From: Pagrus major | Lineage: Eukaryota; Chordata; Actinopteri; Spariformes; Sparidae | Assembly: GCF_040436345.1 (NCBI RefSeq) | Contig: NC_133234.1 | Coordinates: 12,151,446-12,215,445 of the forward strand | Direction: 5' to 3' | Length of the DNA: 64,000 bases | Shown: piece after piece, positions 24,401 through 35,700 of the stretch | How positions within the stretch are numbered: the stretch's first letter is position 1 | Layout of the letters: each line of letters opens with the position of its first letter | Notes under the pieces: generated by a model | Seen by the model: the letters and a program-made list of their open reading frames with translations, nothing else | Told to the model about the DNA's origin: nothing | Database searches by the model: none | Position numbers and translations under genes: made by a program

Positions 24401-27338
24401 GATGTAAGGATTTGCTGCTTTTCGTTGTCACTAACATCTGGGTCAATCAATTTATCATCCCACATAAATAAGGAAGAAGCTAAATCCAGTCATGAAGAAT
24501 ACAAATAGCTAAACTAGTCCCGCTTAAAAGCCAAGCTAGCTTAGCAGAGTAGCAGTAACTGTTGGACCAGTTTTTAACTCTTTAAGCTACTTTTTAATCA
24601 CTGATTTAAACATATGAAGGTGTAAATTAATGTTTTTTTTCCCGAAGGTTTATAAAATTACGTTCTTGTGGTAAAATAGTAGGACCACAATACAAAAATA
24701 CATAAAGTGAGGTTACAGTTTCCCCAGTCAGCTTAAAAAAATTTTTCTCAACATTAGCCTTTCTGCAGTTACAAGGGCAGTATAGACTGGATGATTAATC
24801 AATTAATTGTGACAAAAGAAATCATTGTTGCAGGCCTACAGCTGTGTTTTGTTAACTTGAAGACATACTCTTCAACAGCCTCTCTTCTTACCTTCAGCAC
24901 TTTGCTTTTTACTTTTCTTCTTCTTCTTCTTCCTCTGGTTCAGCACCGTTGCGGCCTCTGCTGTCTGCTGCAGCTTGCCCATGAAGTTCTCGATGTCGTC
25001 GAAACAGTGATTGAGGATCCCCTGAGGGAGAGAGAACCCAGTTACCCAGCAGTCATGCTGCTCGTAATATGAATTGCGGCCAGAGATGACCGAACAGGAA
25101 CTCAAAAATAGGTGACGAGGTGACATACCACTTCTCTCTCCGCTCGCAGGAAGGAGATGTCAGGCCCGCCGTTCAAGCCGTTCGCTGTTGCAGACAAGAC
25201 GAGAGGATTCAGGTAATCCATTTTCACTCATGGTCCTGGTCTTTGCTGCATTTCCTGCTCCCTTTACCCTTGAAACCCACCCCTCTTACACACACAAAGC
25301 AATCTCTGTGCTCCTACATACCTCTTACTTCTCTCTTTCCCCTCTTCTAACTTTCCCATCATGTGAATTAAGTCTTTTTTCTTACCTCTGAGTCCTGGGT
25401 AAGGTGGAGGGTTGGCTGGTGGCGGGTTTGGAGCATGTTGGATCGGGGGGCTCGGGATTTCATAGGGGTCAATCATCTCTCCCCCACTCTGAGGGAGCCT
25501 GAAGGAACAAGAAGAGACATTCAAACCCTGGTACACTCACAACATTTGTTCTCAGGGTCATGTTCTTCCTGTTGATGTTGGCAGCATTAACACCCTTAAA
25601 GAAGTCAAACATGCATTCATAAACAAGACATTTTATTACAGACATCCTCATTCTAGCGTTGGAGGACATCTTTGATCCAGCGAGACAAGACAGTCCTCTA
25701 TCAACAGACTTAATTTGATGCCTCTGAAATTCAATCCTGCAGCCCTTATTCCACTGTGAAAGTATAGTAAACAGTCTGACTGTGCTTTCTCATGACTACA
25801 CCCTGGATTTCACATAACAATAGACTTAAATTGAAATTCTCAGCAAGCAACAAGACAGTTTTTAAAAGCAAAATACAAAGATGTGAATCACTGTCGGTGA
25901 AAACTTTTGTATCTTCTCCAACTCTTGCGGTCCCTGAAGCTAAATGCAAATAGTTCTGACTAAAACCATTGTTTAATTGAAGCATTATCTTTCCCTTTTC
26001 CTGTCTGTCTGTCTGTCTGTCTTACCACATATGTCTGTCCTTCACACGTCCTTTAAATAGAAGTGTATCTTAAAATCAGGTAATCCTGTCAGGGGCCCGA
26101 TCTTGAGCCTGCACACTGCCGCCGCCGTCGTCCCTCCTCTGCTCTCTCTCTGCCTTTCTGTCACAATGGCTGTGTTATCTCTGTCACACCTTCCTAAGTT
26201 ATGTGGAAACCGGTAAAACGAGTCTTTCTCTCCCTCTCTCAGCTGTTTACACTGTCCTCTCTGTCTCTCTCCCTCCCTCCCTCCCTCTCAGGCAGGTGGA
26301 TGACGGCTGCTTTGATTCAGTGGAAAAATTATACATAATGGCAATAAAAGAGGAGAAAGGCAAACTGTATTATCTGTGTCTGTCTTTTTGTTTAGCTTAT
26401 TGTCTGCTATTATAAGGCCGTCCTCCTCTGATACAATATGAGCACAAACACACACAATAGAAACACAGTTTCCTCCATTATGACCTGGAAATTGAGCACT
26501 TAAAAGCTAGAATTTCAGGAAGAACTAACATCAAATAGATACTTCAGTTTTAATGAGCATCATTTTACTTATTTTTAACAGATTGTATTTTGGAGTTTGT
26601 GACCATGACTTTCACTGTACCTCAAGACTTCGGGGAGCTCCTTATTCTTTCTTTTAGAGGTATCAGACACTGCATGTGAGATGTCCTCACAGATTTCCTC
26701 AGCCTGAAAGAATAGGAATATGGAAGTGGCATCACTTGTAAAACTGGAACCAGTCTGATGATTTGTCAATGGGATGTTCATTCTATTGTTATTACTCACC
26801 TTCACAGTCTCGCAGTTAAAGAAGTGGATGTCTGGCTTCTTTTGCTCTGAACTTTGGCAGACCAGCAGGAGGAGGGATGGGAAGTGTTTTTCTGTGTTCA
26901 CGGCATCGCAGCGGTAGATGGATTTGAAAGAGTATCTCTCCAGCTCGTCCTGAATAGATAGATGAATATAAGGTCATTATGGATGGCATAAATCACATCT
27001 TTGTTTACTTCCGTTCACATCCTACAATCTCTGTTGACATGTATCTGTTCTCACCTGGCTCTTTATGTCTCTGAGATGAATAGCTTCTTCTCCGACATCC
27101 AGGTACATCTGTTGGCTCCACAGCTTCTTGTTCTGTGCCAGGAAGGAGAGACGTGCCTGGGCCTCCTCCACACCCTGCACATCCCCGTCCTGGAGTGAGA
27201 ACGTCAGCAGGTGCTGAGAAACAAGGAGAGAGAGAAGTGAAAACAGTGAGGAAGTGAGGAAAAATGCATCTTAAAATAAATTTGAGGAAAAGAGTTGAGA
27301 AGACTTACATTTACGAGAAATCGTGAGATGTTTGTCAT
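18454..27338 (-). CDS. eps8l1: EPS8-like 1 actin/Rac signalling adaptor
   Basis: Eighteen coding exons give 671 aa: 27338-27309, 27213-27055, 26949-26800, 26703-26621, 25498-25386, 25184-25129, 25021-24892, 24211-24123, 24037-23963, 22870-22722, 21780-21636, 21272-21223, 21133-21025, 20914-20789, 20662-20497, 19689-19524, 19249-19117, 18540-18454. Domains: PTB at about 1-141 ([26 protein letters not shown]); a proline-rich linker; a lysine run near 230; SH3 at about 420-480 ([29 protein letters not shown]); a proline-rich segment; a SAM-like C-terminal effector region at about 577-643 ([27 protein letters not shown]). The end, [10 protein letters not shown], and WEDPVES match recalled EPS8L1 better than EPS8L2/L3. 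The start ATG has an in-frame stop upstream in the same exon. EPS8 proteins link receptor tyrosine kinases with SOS1/ABI1 and actin at the cell cortex. Confidence 0.92.
19298..19330. repeat. Perfect 15-bp inverted repeat with 3-base loop
   Basis: TCAAAACTCGTTGAG is followed by CTT and then its exact reverse complement. It lies in an eps8l1 intron 49-81 bases before the acceptor of the exon at 19249-19117. Confidence 0.9.
19814..20060 (+). repeat. 'CAGTGGTGGAAAGTAAC' interspersed repeat, copy 1
   Basis: It begins CAGTGGTGGAAAGTAACTAA and continues with ATACATTTACTGAAG and ACTCTACTTTATT. I recognise this as a teleost repeat whose ends are inverted (CAGTGGTGGAAAGT/ACTTTCCACCACTG). The right end is not clear. 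Confidence 0.55.
22300..22527 (+). repeat. 'CAGTGGTGGAAAGT' repeat, copy 2 (right part)
   Basis: It ends AGATACTTTCCACCACTGTCAG, the terminus expected for this family, preceded by TACTTAAGTACAGTACTTGTAC. The left end is lost or diverged. It lies in the eps8l1 intron between the exons at 22722-22870 and 21636-21780. Confidence 0.55.
24242..24838 (-). repeat. 'GGGCTGCAAC' family repeat(s), diverged
   Basis: On the minus strand the right end reads TAGGCCTGCAACAATGATTTC followed by AATTAATTGATTAATC, the head of the family also seen at 5930-6137. The other end has GATTAGTTGATTAGTTGATT and AAACGATTAATCATTTC. This may be one long copy or two copies side by side in the eps8l1 intron. Confidence 0.45.
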
Positions 27339-28448
27339 TCTTTGGCCACCTTGTCAGCTGCTCTGGAGTGAGAAAAAGTTTAAGTTAGAACAGCTTTCTA
27401 TGAATACACAGCTGGGGAGAGGAGATCAGAAAACATTTTAGGTGGAGCTATAAAGGAACTTGATCCACTCATATGTAGACACTTGCTGCTCAAGTCTTTC
27501 TTTAAACTAAGACGTCGTAGCAAGCGCCTGCTAAAGAAACACCATCAATCAAATTTACTTTTCCCCTGTTTGAGTTGACGTCAGCCTCTGCTTCAGTAAC
27601 CTGGGATTATGTGCGTGAGCAGGTCGCCCAACCAGTCTGACGACCATACAGTGTGTCTCACCATTCAACTCCTCAGCGCCCTTCAATACTGGGATCACTG
27701 GTATCAACGGGGCGAACGTGTCAATTACACTTCGTTAAGACTGGTTTCATTCAAAATGACTTGTTACCATCTTACTTGTTCATACAGTCAGTGCCAAATT
27801 GGTGTTGTACTCATATGTGGTATAGCATTTCAAAATAAAAGTGTAAGACAGAGCAATTGTCGTGGCAATTTGTGCACAATATTCTGAAATGAAAAAGTGA
27901 AAGTATATTTTAAGATATTCAGCATACTGAGAATTAATGTCCTACAAAACTGTAATGAAAAGTAGACCTCAGCCACCTATTGATAACTATTACATAACAC
28001 CCAGTATCAGCCATGCAGTATTCTTATAACGTACTCCATGTACTCTTCATAGGTCATATTTATATTACAACGCAACTTGGGAGGAAAAAAGGTCATGTTT
28101 TAGTCATAATTTTGCAAAATACAAAAAAATGTGTTACAATAGGGACATGCACCATGATTCAGTTAAGTGTACAGATGTTTTGGACGTCAGTAAATCCACA
28201 TTAGACTTTTGAAATTCAATAATGGACAAAAAGCATTAATTAACAGTAGCTACATATTTCTTGAAATAGCTATAAACATAACTAGCAGCATACAAAAATA
28301 TATATAAAAAAATATATCTGACATGTCTTTGAGTTCTGATTCATGGTCATGTCCAAATTCCTTCAAGTATTTTAAGTAGTCTTAAATGTTACGAGTTCTG
28401 ACTACTACAGACTCTGATTAGTAAAAAATGGATGTTAATTCAACTTAC

Positions 28449-28530
28449 CGGGATTGATAGGCTTCTGATACTTTATTCCGGATGTTAACAGCTGTCTATG
28501 TGTGTCTCCACTGACAGTTAAACCTGTCCT
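28449..28530 (-). promoter_or_regulatory. eps8l1: Probable noncoding first exon and start region of eps8l1
   Basis: On the minus strand a good donor (CCG|GTAAGTTG) lies at 28449/28448, and an acceptor (CTCACTCCAG) precedes the exon that holds the start codon at 27338. This suggests a noncoding first exon ending at 28449, with its start somewhere around 28530. No TATA box is obvious. Confidence 0.45.
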
Positions 28531-29361
28531 GTGTCTCAGCAGAGCTGCAGGTATCTCCCTCCTCACTTTTCTCTCTCTTCTATTGAAACCTTTTACAGAG
28601 CAGAGGTGTGTCACCTTGCACAGCCCTGCCCTCTACCACTCCACCTTAGAGATAAAAATATTTACTCAGTCTCTCACCTGTTGGGACACATTGGGGAAAA
28701 ATGTCAAGGCTGAGGTCATGTCTTTTGTGTTCTCTCTCTTGGAATTTGTGATTGATTTTTAGCAACCCGGAGAGAGTTTAAACCTTACATTTAATGAATA
28801 AAGGCTGATCCTAATATTTTCTTTTAGACTTTTTAACAAATAGAATAATAAAGATGAACCATTTACTTTCCAGAATATTATTCCAGCAGTGTGGAGAAGG
28901 GTTTTGATCAGCGTTTTTAAGCCTTAATGTCAAGAAATAAAATAAAAAACAACAGAAAACACTTTTCTAACCAGTTTCAGCAAGTGCTGACAGGGGCAAT
29001 CTCTGGCATCCATACATGGAGGTGAAAAAATGGGAAAGTGGGGTGTCACATTTCACAACAGTCCTAAACAGGAGGTAGACAAGGCCCCATTTTATCCTCC
29101 AATAGAGGAGATAGGCGGAGTCAGGTGAAGCTGGACAAGCGGGGGTTTCCATTCCTCACTTGACTTTGAGTTTGAGGACGTTTGGGATCATTTTCCAGGG
29201 ATCTCTGCTTTTTGTGTCACAAGGTATTTATACGTTATTATAGATGCATGACATTATTTCCAAGCGCGTAGGAGCATACTGTTGTGTTTGATTAAGTCGT
29301 GGCAGGAGACTTGTGTGTTTTGACTCCAACACAAGCATACGTGGCATACAGCGTGTGTCAA

Positions 29362-29432
29362 TGTGTGTGTGTGTGTGTGTGTGTATGTGTGTGTGTGTGT
29401 GGGTGTGTGTGTGTGTGTGCGCGCGCGCGCGG
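29362..29432. repeat. (GT)n/(GC)n microsatellite
   Basis: An interrupted GT run of about 58 bases passes into a short GC run. Such alternating purine-pyrimidine tracts can adopt Z-DNA. Confidence 0.9.
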
Positions 29433-30111
29433 TGAGGTCCAGAGAAATGTCAGTGTGCCAGGTCAGTGCGACCGGATAAATGGACAGTGAATCCTGTTGG
29501 ACTAAAGAAAAGGACATTTTTGCATAAACTGAACATTAATACTGTTGTAGCCACTAAACGACACTTTGTTCTAGTCTGCCAGAAAACGGTGATGACAGGA
29601 GGAGACTGTTGCATCAGCCGATGATTTTTCCTTTTTTTTCCCCATAAACTAACATGATCTAAAACAGAGTTGTTATCTGATAAGAAACTGTCTCAGGTGA
29701 GGTGGAGAAGGTGCACACATGCCACGTGTTAACGTTTGACACTAGAAACGTGGAATCAAAGGAGATCAAGTGATTTCAACTTTATTCCTTCAACTTTGGT
29801 AAACTTATTATTTTGACAGCTCCTGTTCTGACATACATATGCCTAATTATGGGCTCGTGGTGTATCTACTTCCGCTTTTGAACTGCGTGTTTAACCTGGC
29901 ATGTCGCACGTGTTGGAAAATAAAATCCTAAGAGGATCAGTGTTAGGGTTATGCGGCGTTCAAGGCCCCCGGTGTGTGTGTATGAGAGCCATCGGGACTC
30001 AGTCATGCAGACCATTTAAATTGAGCTACAAGTTGCAAATGTCGAGTTTGACCGCAAAATGTCAACTTCCCCGGCAACCCTTTCATTAAAACAAAACAAA
30101 ACAAAAAATAC

Positions 30112-30528
30112 AGCAGTGCTGGAAAACAACTAACTACATATATTTGAGTACTGTACAGAAGTACTTTGAGGTATATTTCAGAGAAAGATATTGTATTTTT
30201 AACTGCACCATATTTAATTGAGAGCTAAAATCAGGCTATCAGTTCTTTATTGTCAAATATAATAGTGTATCAAGTAGATTAAATTAGCACACCGGTAATA
30301 AGCCAGTTATAAGAAATGCATTGTAAAAAAATAAATATTGTCAAACGCCTCTTTTCTATGACTGTAATGAATATTATACTCTTATTTTTCTTGATAATAG
30401 GCTACTACAAGTATATTTTGCTGATAATACTGGCAGGATGGAGTCTTTTTTACACCGTGTGGTATCACTACTTTATTTTTTACTTATAGGCCCACAGAAA
30501 TGACCTGAAACCTCTTCCACCACTGCAT
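30112..30528 (+). mobile_element. 'CAGTGGTGGAAAGT' family element, both ends present
   Basis: The left end CAGTGCTGGAAAACAACTAA and right end CCTCTTCCACCACTGCA are imperfect inverted copies about 415 bp apart, as in a MITE. The inside has GTACTGTACAGAAGTAC and A/T-rich filler with no coding capacity. Confidence 0.6.
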
Positions 30529-30585
30529 TACAATGAGCCATTAGATTCACTGCCAGCTTTCAAAATAAAGTTAATTGGAGCTTCA

Positions 30586-30690
30586 AATGTTGGCTGCAAA
30601 TGATCATTATTATTTAATCTGGGCAAAACAATAATCTAATATTCAACAATTTTGATCATTGGTTATTTTCAACAATCAGTCATTTAAATG
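30586..30690 (+). repeat. 'GGGCTGCAAC' family fragment
   Basis: GGCTGCAAATGATCATTATTATTTAATCT followed by CAATAATCTAATATTC resembles the head of the family at 51449 and 5930-6137. It lies just after another repeat. Confidence 0.4.
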
Positions 30691-31019
30691 TAAAGTGATG
30701 ATGATGATGTGACGAAAATCGAGATTCGTGCTCGGGCCCTAACTATTAGTCGCCACATGTTGCACTCCTCTGGTGTGCTCTGTATTTGTGTACTAGTGCC
30801 CGTGCTAACAGGGTGGCCAGATTTCGTACAGTCCCTGAAGTCACCATTGTGTAGTAGGTGGGGTGGGGTTCATTGTGTTGCATCACGCGGAAGAAACGAG
30901 CCCACAGATTCACCAACCACGAGAAAGCGCGGTCTGTGGCGGAACTAGCACGCCGATCGCCTGCATCGGATTTATATTACATGTCTGTAGAGTTAAATAT
31001 CGCCATCGGAGTGTCTCGT

Positions 31020-31223
31020 GTGTTTGGTGTCATCTGAGGAGCAGAAACAGCAGAATAAGTTAGCTCGCGCTGTTTGACATCACAGAGGGTCCCAGCCGCG
31101 GCTGCACGTGCTCGTTTCCGCTGAACGGACCGAAGAACAAAAATATTCGCTCCAAATTCTTCATTTCCTGCCTCCCTCGGTGTTTCTTCTACCTCTTCGT
31201 TGATGACACTAGCCGGTGAACAG
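31020..31223 (+). promoter_or_regulatory. slc6a16: Probable noncoding first exon of the SLC6 gene
   Basis: A CpG-rich stretch ends with a donor (GTGAACAG|GTCAGT) at 31223/31224. The next acceptor that fits is TGTCTTAG at 32709, directly before the start codon at 32710. The 5' border is uncertain. The 1.5-kb intron between holds no recognisable gene. Confidence 0.45.
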
Positions 31224-32295
31224 GTCAGTTTGTCTTTTTTTATCGGTCGTGCCTTTGTTTACAGTCCAGACAAAGACAGACGGTCGGGTTAATCCAGCCT
31301 TGGCCATGCTGGAGCTCACACTGCCTTGTGTAGTAGGAGTGCAGAAGACTTTATCAGTTAAAAACGATGATATGAACATGTGTTAGGCTCCAAGGGCTGT
31401 AAGTAATGTAAATATATATGTTTATTGGACCCATTTGGTCTCAGTAGGGTTTATTTTACACCTGTGTTATAAGAGGGATATCATTAGTGCAATGATTAAC
31501 CACCTGGTGTGATACCTGGGCAGCTTACTGTCAGATGCTCCAGTGTCCATCTGCCAAGCTAAAGCTAACCTGCAACAAGTCCTACCCTCGTTCATGAAAC
31601 GGTATTGGAAAGACTCCAAAATGGCCATATAGTTGAACGAACACCTCTTCAAAACAATTAAAAGCAGAATTTGAAGACACACATGAAGGTAGGATATATT
31701 GCAGAACTACATAGTAGTATGTAATATATTGGCAGCTGAATGTGGAATGAAAACAAAAGTGTGGGAACTGGGAACTTCCCTGAGAAAAATCTGTCTGAAG
31801 TTTGTTTCATGCATTCTGGTGACTTCTGAAGAATTAACATACCAACATAAGGCCACTGCAACAGCATTTCTATGTTAAATACTTTTACTTTTAACTCTAC
31901 AGAATATTCAGAATAATTTGCCCCTCTGGCATGAACTTGCATGAATCTGGCGTAAACAGATATTCATCAGTTTTCATCCATTTTATGCTGCTGACCCTTA
32001 GAGAGTCCATGCATGCCACTGCCTGTGTTTATCAGCCTCTTGCTAGTGACTGACGTCAGTGCAACCTCAGTGATCCGCAGGAAAAAAATGATGTGGAAGA
32101 TTTTACAAAATCTATGTCCCTTTCTTTAAAATTTTTCAATAAGAACCGCAAATTCGTCTTCCCAGGGTGTCTGAAATTTGCTTATTTCTTCCGATTCTCC
32201 ATTTCCCCGTCTCTTTCTCACTCATTGAGCTGGACGAGGCGCAACAGAACAGTGAGTCTACATGCTGTGCAGTGTCAAGACAGGTTGTGATAACT

Positions 32296-32435
32296 AAAAG
32301 AGGGGACAGGTGCAATAATTTGTCATAAATTGGGAGAAATACAGGAGAATTGTGACCTTGGGAGGAATCCAGGAGAGGGCAATAAAACACGGGAGTCTCA
32401 TGGATAAATCGGGAGGGTTAGCAAGTATGCACACC
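32296..32435 (+). repeat. Probable DNA-transposon-derived fragment
   Basis: The phrases AATTGGGAGAAATACAGGAG and TAAATCGGGAGGGTTAGCAAGTATG resemble the ends of a repeat I recognise from fish and other vertebrates (GGGAGGGTTGGCAAGTATG). It is only a fragment. Confidence 0.35.
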
Positions 32436-32709
32436 ACCAAAGCAAATACAATACTATAATTTCTGGCTGGAGTTAGAGCAGGAGGTCTATTTGTGGTACA
32501 CAACAAATAAAGGCCACAAATGACTCTGGAGCTTCCCCAAAACAACTGTTTAGTGGCAGAAAAGTCCTCATAAATCTGTACAAAAATCATAGCTGGGTTG
32601 ACCATCGTGGATAATCAGCCACAGTCTTTAGTCCTACTTCACCAGTGCAGTGGTAAAGTACTGCTTAACATTTTGACCAGTTTTTTTCTTTTGTCCCCTA
32701 CTGTCTTAG

Positions 32710-35700
32710 ATGGAGAAGCAGCCTTTGCCAACTGATGATGACACGACAGGAACTGCAGAGTCCAGGATTGACGGCTACGTTGGTGAGGAGAACCAGCAGG
32801 GCTCGTCTGAGCCTGCCGCTCGAGCAGGATGGAACAGTAAAATAGAGTATTTTTTGGCTCAGGTGGGATTCAGTGTCGGGCTCGGCAACGTCTGGCGATT
32901 TCCATATTTGTGCCATCAAAATGGAGGAGGTGAGTACCGATGATTATTATTGTTATTGTTATTATCATCTGTGTTAGATGGCTGCTACAAGTTTGGGTCC
33001 TGTGGGACCAAACACAAATATTGTGTGTGCAGGATAGACAGTATTGACTCAAATGAGAGTGGGTAGTCAGTGTCATCCTCACAGGACGTGCATGTGGTGA
33101 AAAAGAGACCACATTAATATTATAACTATGCATATAAATGCATTAACTACCAAATGTATGCCTCTGAATCTGAGCTGTACGCTATGAACTAACACTGAAA
33201 CTAAACTGAACACTGCTGCTCTAAAGTTCCCACATCTGGTGTTTGTCTGTTGCCAGGAGAAACATAAACTCCAAGGGAAAATACAGACACAGTCCATAAC
33301 AATTTAATCAATTTTGGGTTCAGACTGGCACAAGTTGAAGGTGTTTAAACCATAATGTAATAATGCTTTTTGTAAGTTTATGGAACAGTTGAGGTGCTGT
33401 GTTTGCAATTTTCTTGATAAAAAAACAAATCTGCTAGGGAGGATAGGAAGCATAGATATAATATATTTTCAAAAGAACATTTTGTCCTGCAATCAGAACG
33501 GTTCTCGTCCTACAGAGTATCAAAGCTCCTTTACTAACTGAGTGCTGGTCACCTTTTATCCTCAGGAGCGTTTCTCTTCCTGTACGTGCTGCTCATGCTG
33601 GTTGTGGGCATTCCCTTGTTCTTCCTGGAGCTTGCAGCCGGTCAGGCCATCAGACAGGGCAGCATCGGAGTCTGGAAGTACATCTCCCCCAGGCTTGCAG
33701 GGATTGGCTACTCCAGCTGTGTGGTAAGAAACTGATTGTTAAATGATTGACCCACCTTCTAATAGTATTAGATCGTTCAGTATATGATGTTAGGTGCATT
33801 TCAGGTGCCATTATAATTCTGCTTCAATCAGTAATTTTTTTGTTTTCCATTTGCCCGTCTAGAAAACCACATTCTTAGTGCTGTATGTGTATTATCCAAT
33901 TGAATCTATCCTTTAATACATTATGTAATTTTTTTACTAACTTGATAATCCTGTTGTCCTCAGGTGTGCTTCTTTGTGGCTCTGTACTACAATGTGATCC
34001 TTGCATGGAGTCTTTTCTATCTTGGGAACTCATTCCAGTACCCTTTACCTTGGCAGCAGTGTCCTAAAGAGGGGAATGTAACAGGTAAACACGCAGCATT
34101 AAGGTTCAAAACTGACAAGACATGAGCAATTATTTAATTGTTAATGTATGAGTTGTAGTTAATCATCATTTTTTTCCTCTTTACACCAGTAAAAGAATGT
34201 GAAAAGAGCTCCGCCACATCGTATTTCTGGTACCGCAAAGCTTTGGATATCACAGACTCGATTGATGAGACAGGTTCTTTCAACCCTTACATCGTCTGCT
34301 GTCTGCTGGCGGCCTGGACCATTGTGTGCCTGGGAATGTTCAAGGGTATCAAGACCTCTGTCAAGGTAACTGTGATCTGTTGTGGCTTTCAGTGTTGATT
34401 TTACTGTCAGTGAAGCTGTGGCTTTAAAAGAATTTGGTATTTTTTGCTTATTTTTAACAACTGTCAGATAATCAGGAGCTATAAACTGCAACTACTGGAC
34501 TGAAGCATTTTTAAATAGATTTTTAATAGATGAGTTATTACTTCAAACATTGGATTTAAATTAATGGCATAAATATGTTATATACATTATGATATTCATG
34601 TAGGGCGGTTCATACATGCAGATGTGTATGCATTTTTAAAGGGAAAGGTTGGTTTGATATGAAAAATAAGTATGTTCCATGGTGTTAAGTTCATTTCATC
34701 ACATAACAGTGTTTACTTTTGGACCAGCTGAGCAGAAGACCGAGCATTAAATGAAAAAAACGTAAAAGGAAGCCCCGTTTTACTGAAAAACGTAATCACA
34801 AAAATGCATTGCATGTTTCATTGTTTGGACATTCTGGGTCCTCAGTTCTCAGTCCAAATCCCAGTCATGTGTTGGGCTTAGATTTCAGTGTTTGCTGTGC
34901 GTGTGGAGTTTCTGGAATGTCTGGCTTAGGTGTTGACCCAGTTCAAATGGCACAATCCACATTACACAACTTCCCCCAGTACTTTTAAGAAGTAAACATA
35001 CTTTTTTTTAAAAAACTACAGTGTTGTTTTGTTTTTCCTATCACACAAGTTCTACAAACATACCATGTGGAAAATATTCTTTTCTGTGTTTTATGTTCAA
35101 GCTAACATCTTAGTTGAAGTTTTATCCCACTAAGGCTGACATCAGGTGTTTCACGCAATTACTGCCTTAAGCACTTGGCATCTCAATTACAGGGGCCATA
35201 TGTTCAGTGTTTAAGAAGCAGCAGATTAGATGAAACGTCAGTTATTATCTCTGTGGGGAAAATTGGTTGTTATAGCTACAAAATTAGTAGGATTCAGAAG
35301 GGAACAAACTAAAAGACAGTGTACTTAAGCATAAGGAATGTAACAAAGCAATTTAAGGATAAGAGACCGTGGGGATGCAGCTTACTAACAAGAAAAATGG
35401 AAATTTGTAGTGCATTTATTCCTGTAAATATTTGGCAAAAAAGAGAGGGAGCCAGCTCAAGAGAGGTTCTCCCAGCGTACCTGTGCATACAGATAGAAAC
35501 AAATAACTGGCTTTCACTGCTAGCTTGTTAATTAAATAATTTTTTCTCATTTCGTAGGTGATGTACTTCTCCTCCATCTTCCCCTATGTGGTGCTGTTCT
35601 GCTTCCTTGTCCGAGGACTCCTGCTGGATGGGGCCTTAGAGGGAATCAGCTACATGTTCTACCCCAAGGTATCTGCACTTAATATGTCTGCAGTGTAGAG

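Larger units (their letters stand above)
28531..31019. other. Intergenic region between divergent eps8l1 and slc6a16
   Basis: About 2.5 kb between the 5' ends of two divergent genes. It holds one GT microsatellite and two recognisable interspersed repeats, listed separately. I see no conserved exon or RNA gene. The segment from about 30870 to 31220 is CpG-richer and should contain the slc6a16 promoter. Confidence 0.55.

Noticed and set aside
18454-27338. Identity as eps8, eps8l2 or eps8l3
   Set aside because: The RCDAV...SLLLLVCQ block, the WEDPVE motif and the [10 protein letters not shown] end match recalled EPS8L1. EPS8L3 lacks the last segment, and EPS8/EPS8L2 have a different SH3-proximal region.
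29254-29517. Open frames on both strands across a GT tract
   Set aside because: Microsatellite artefact in intergenic DNA.
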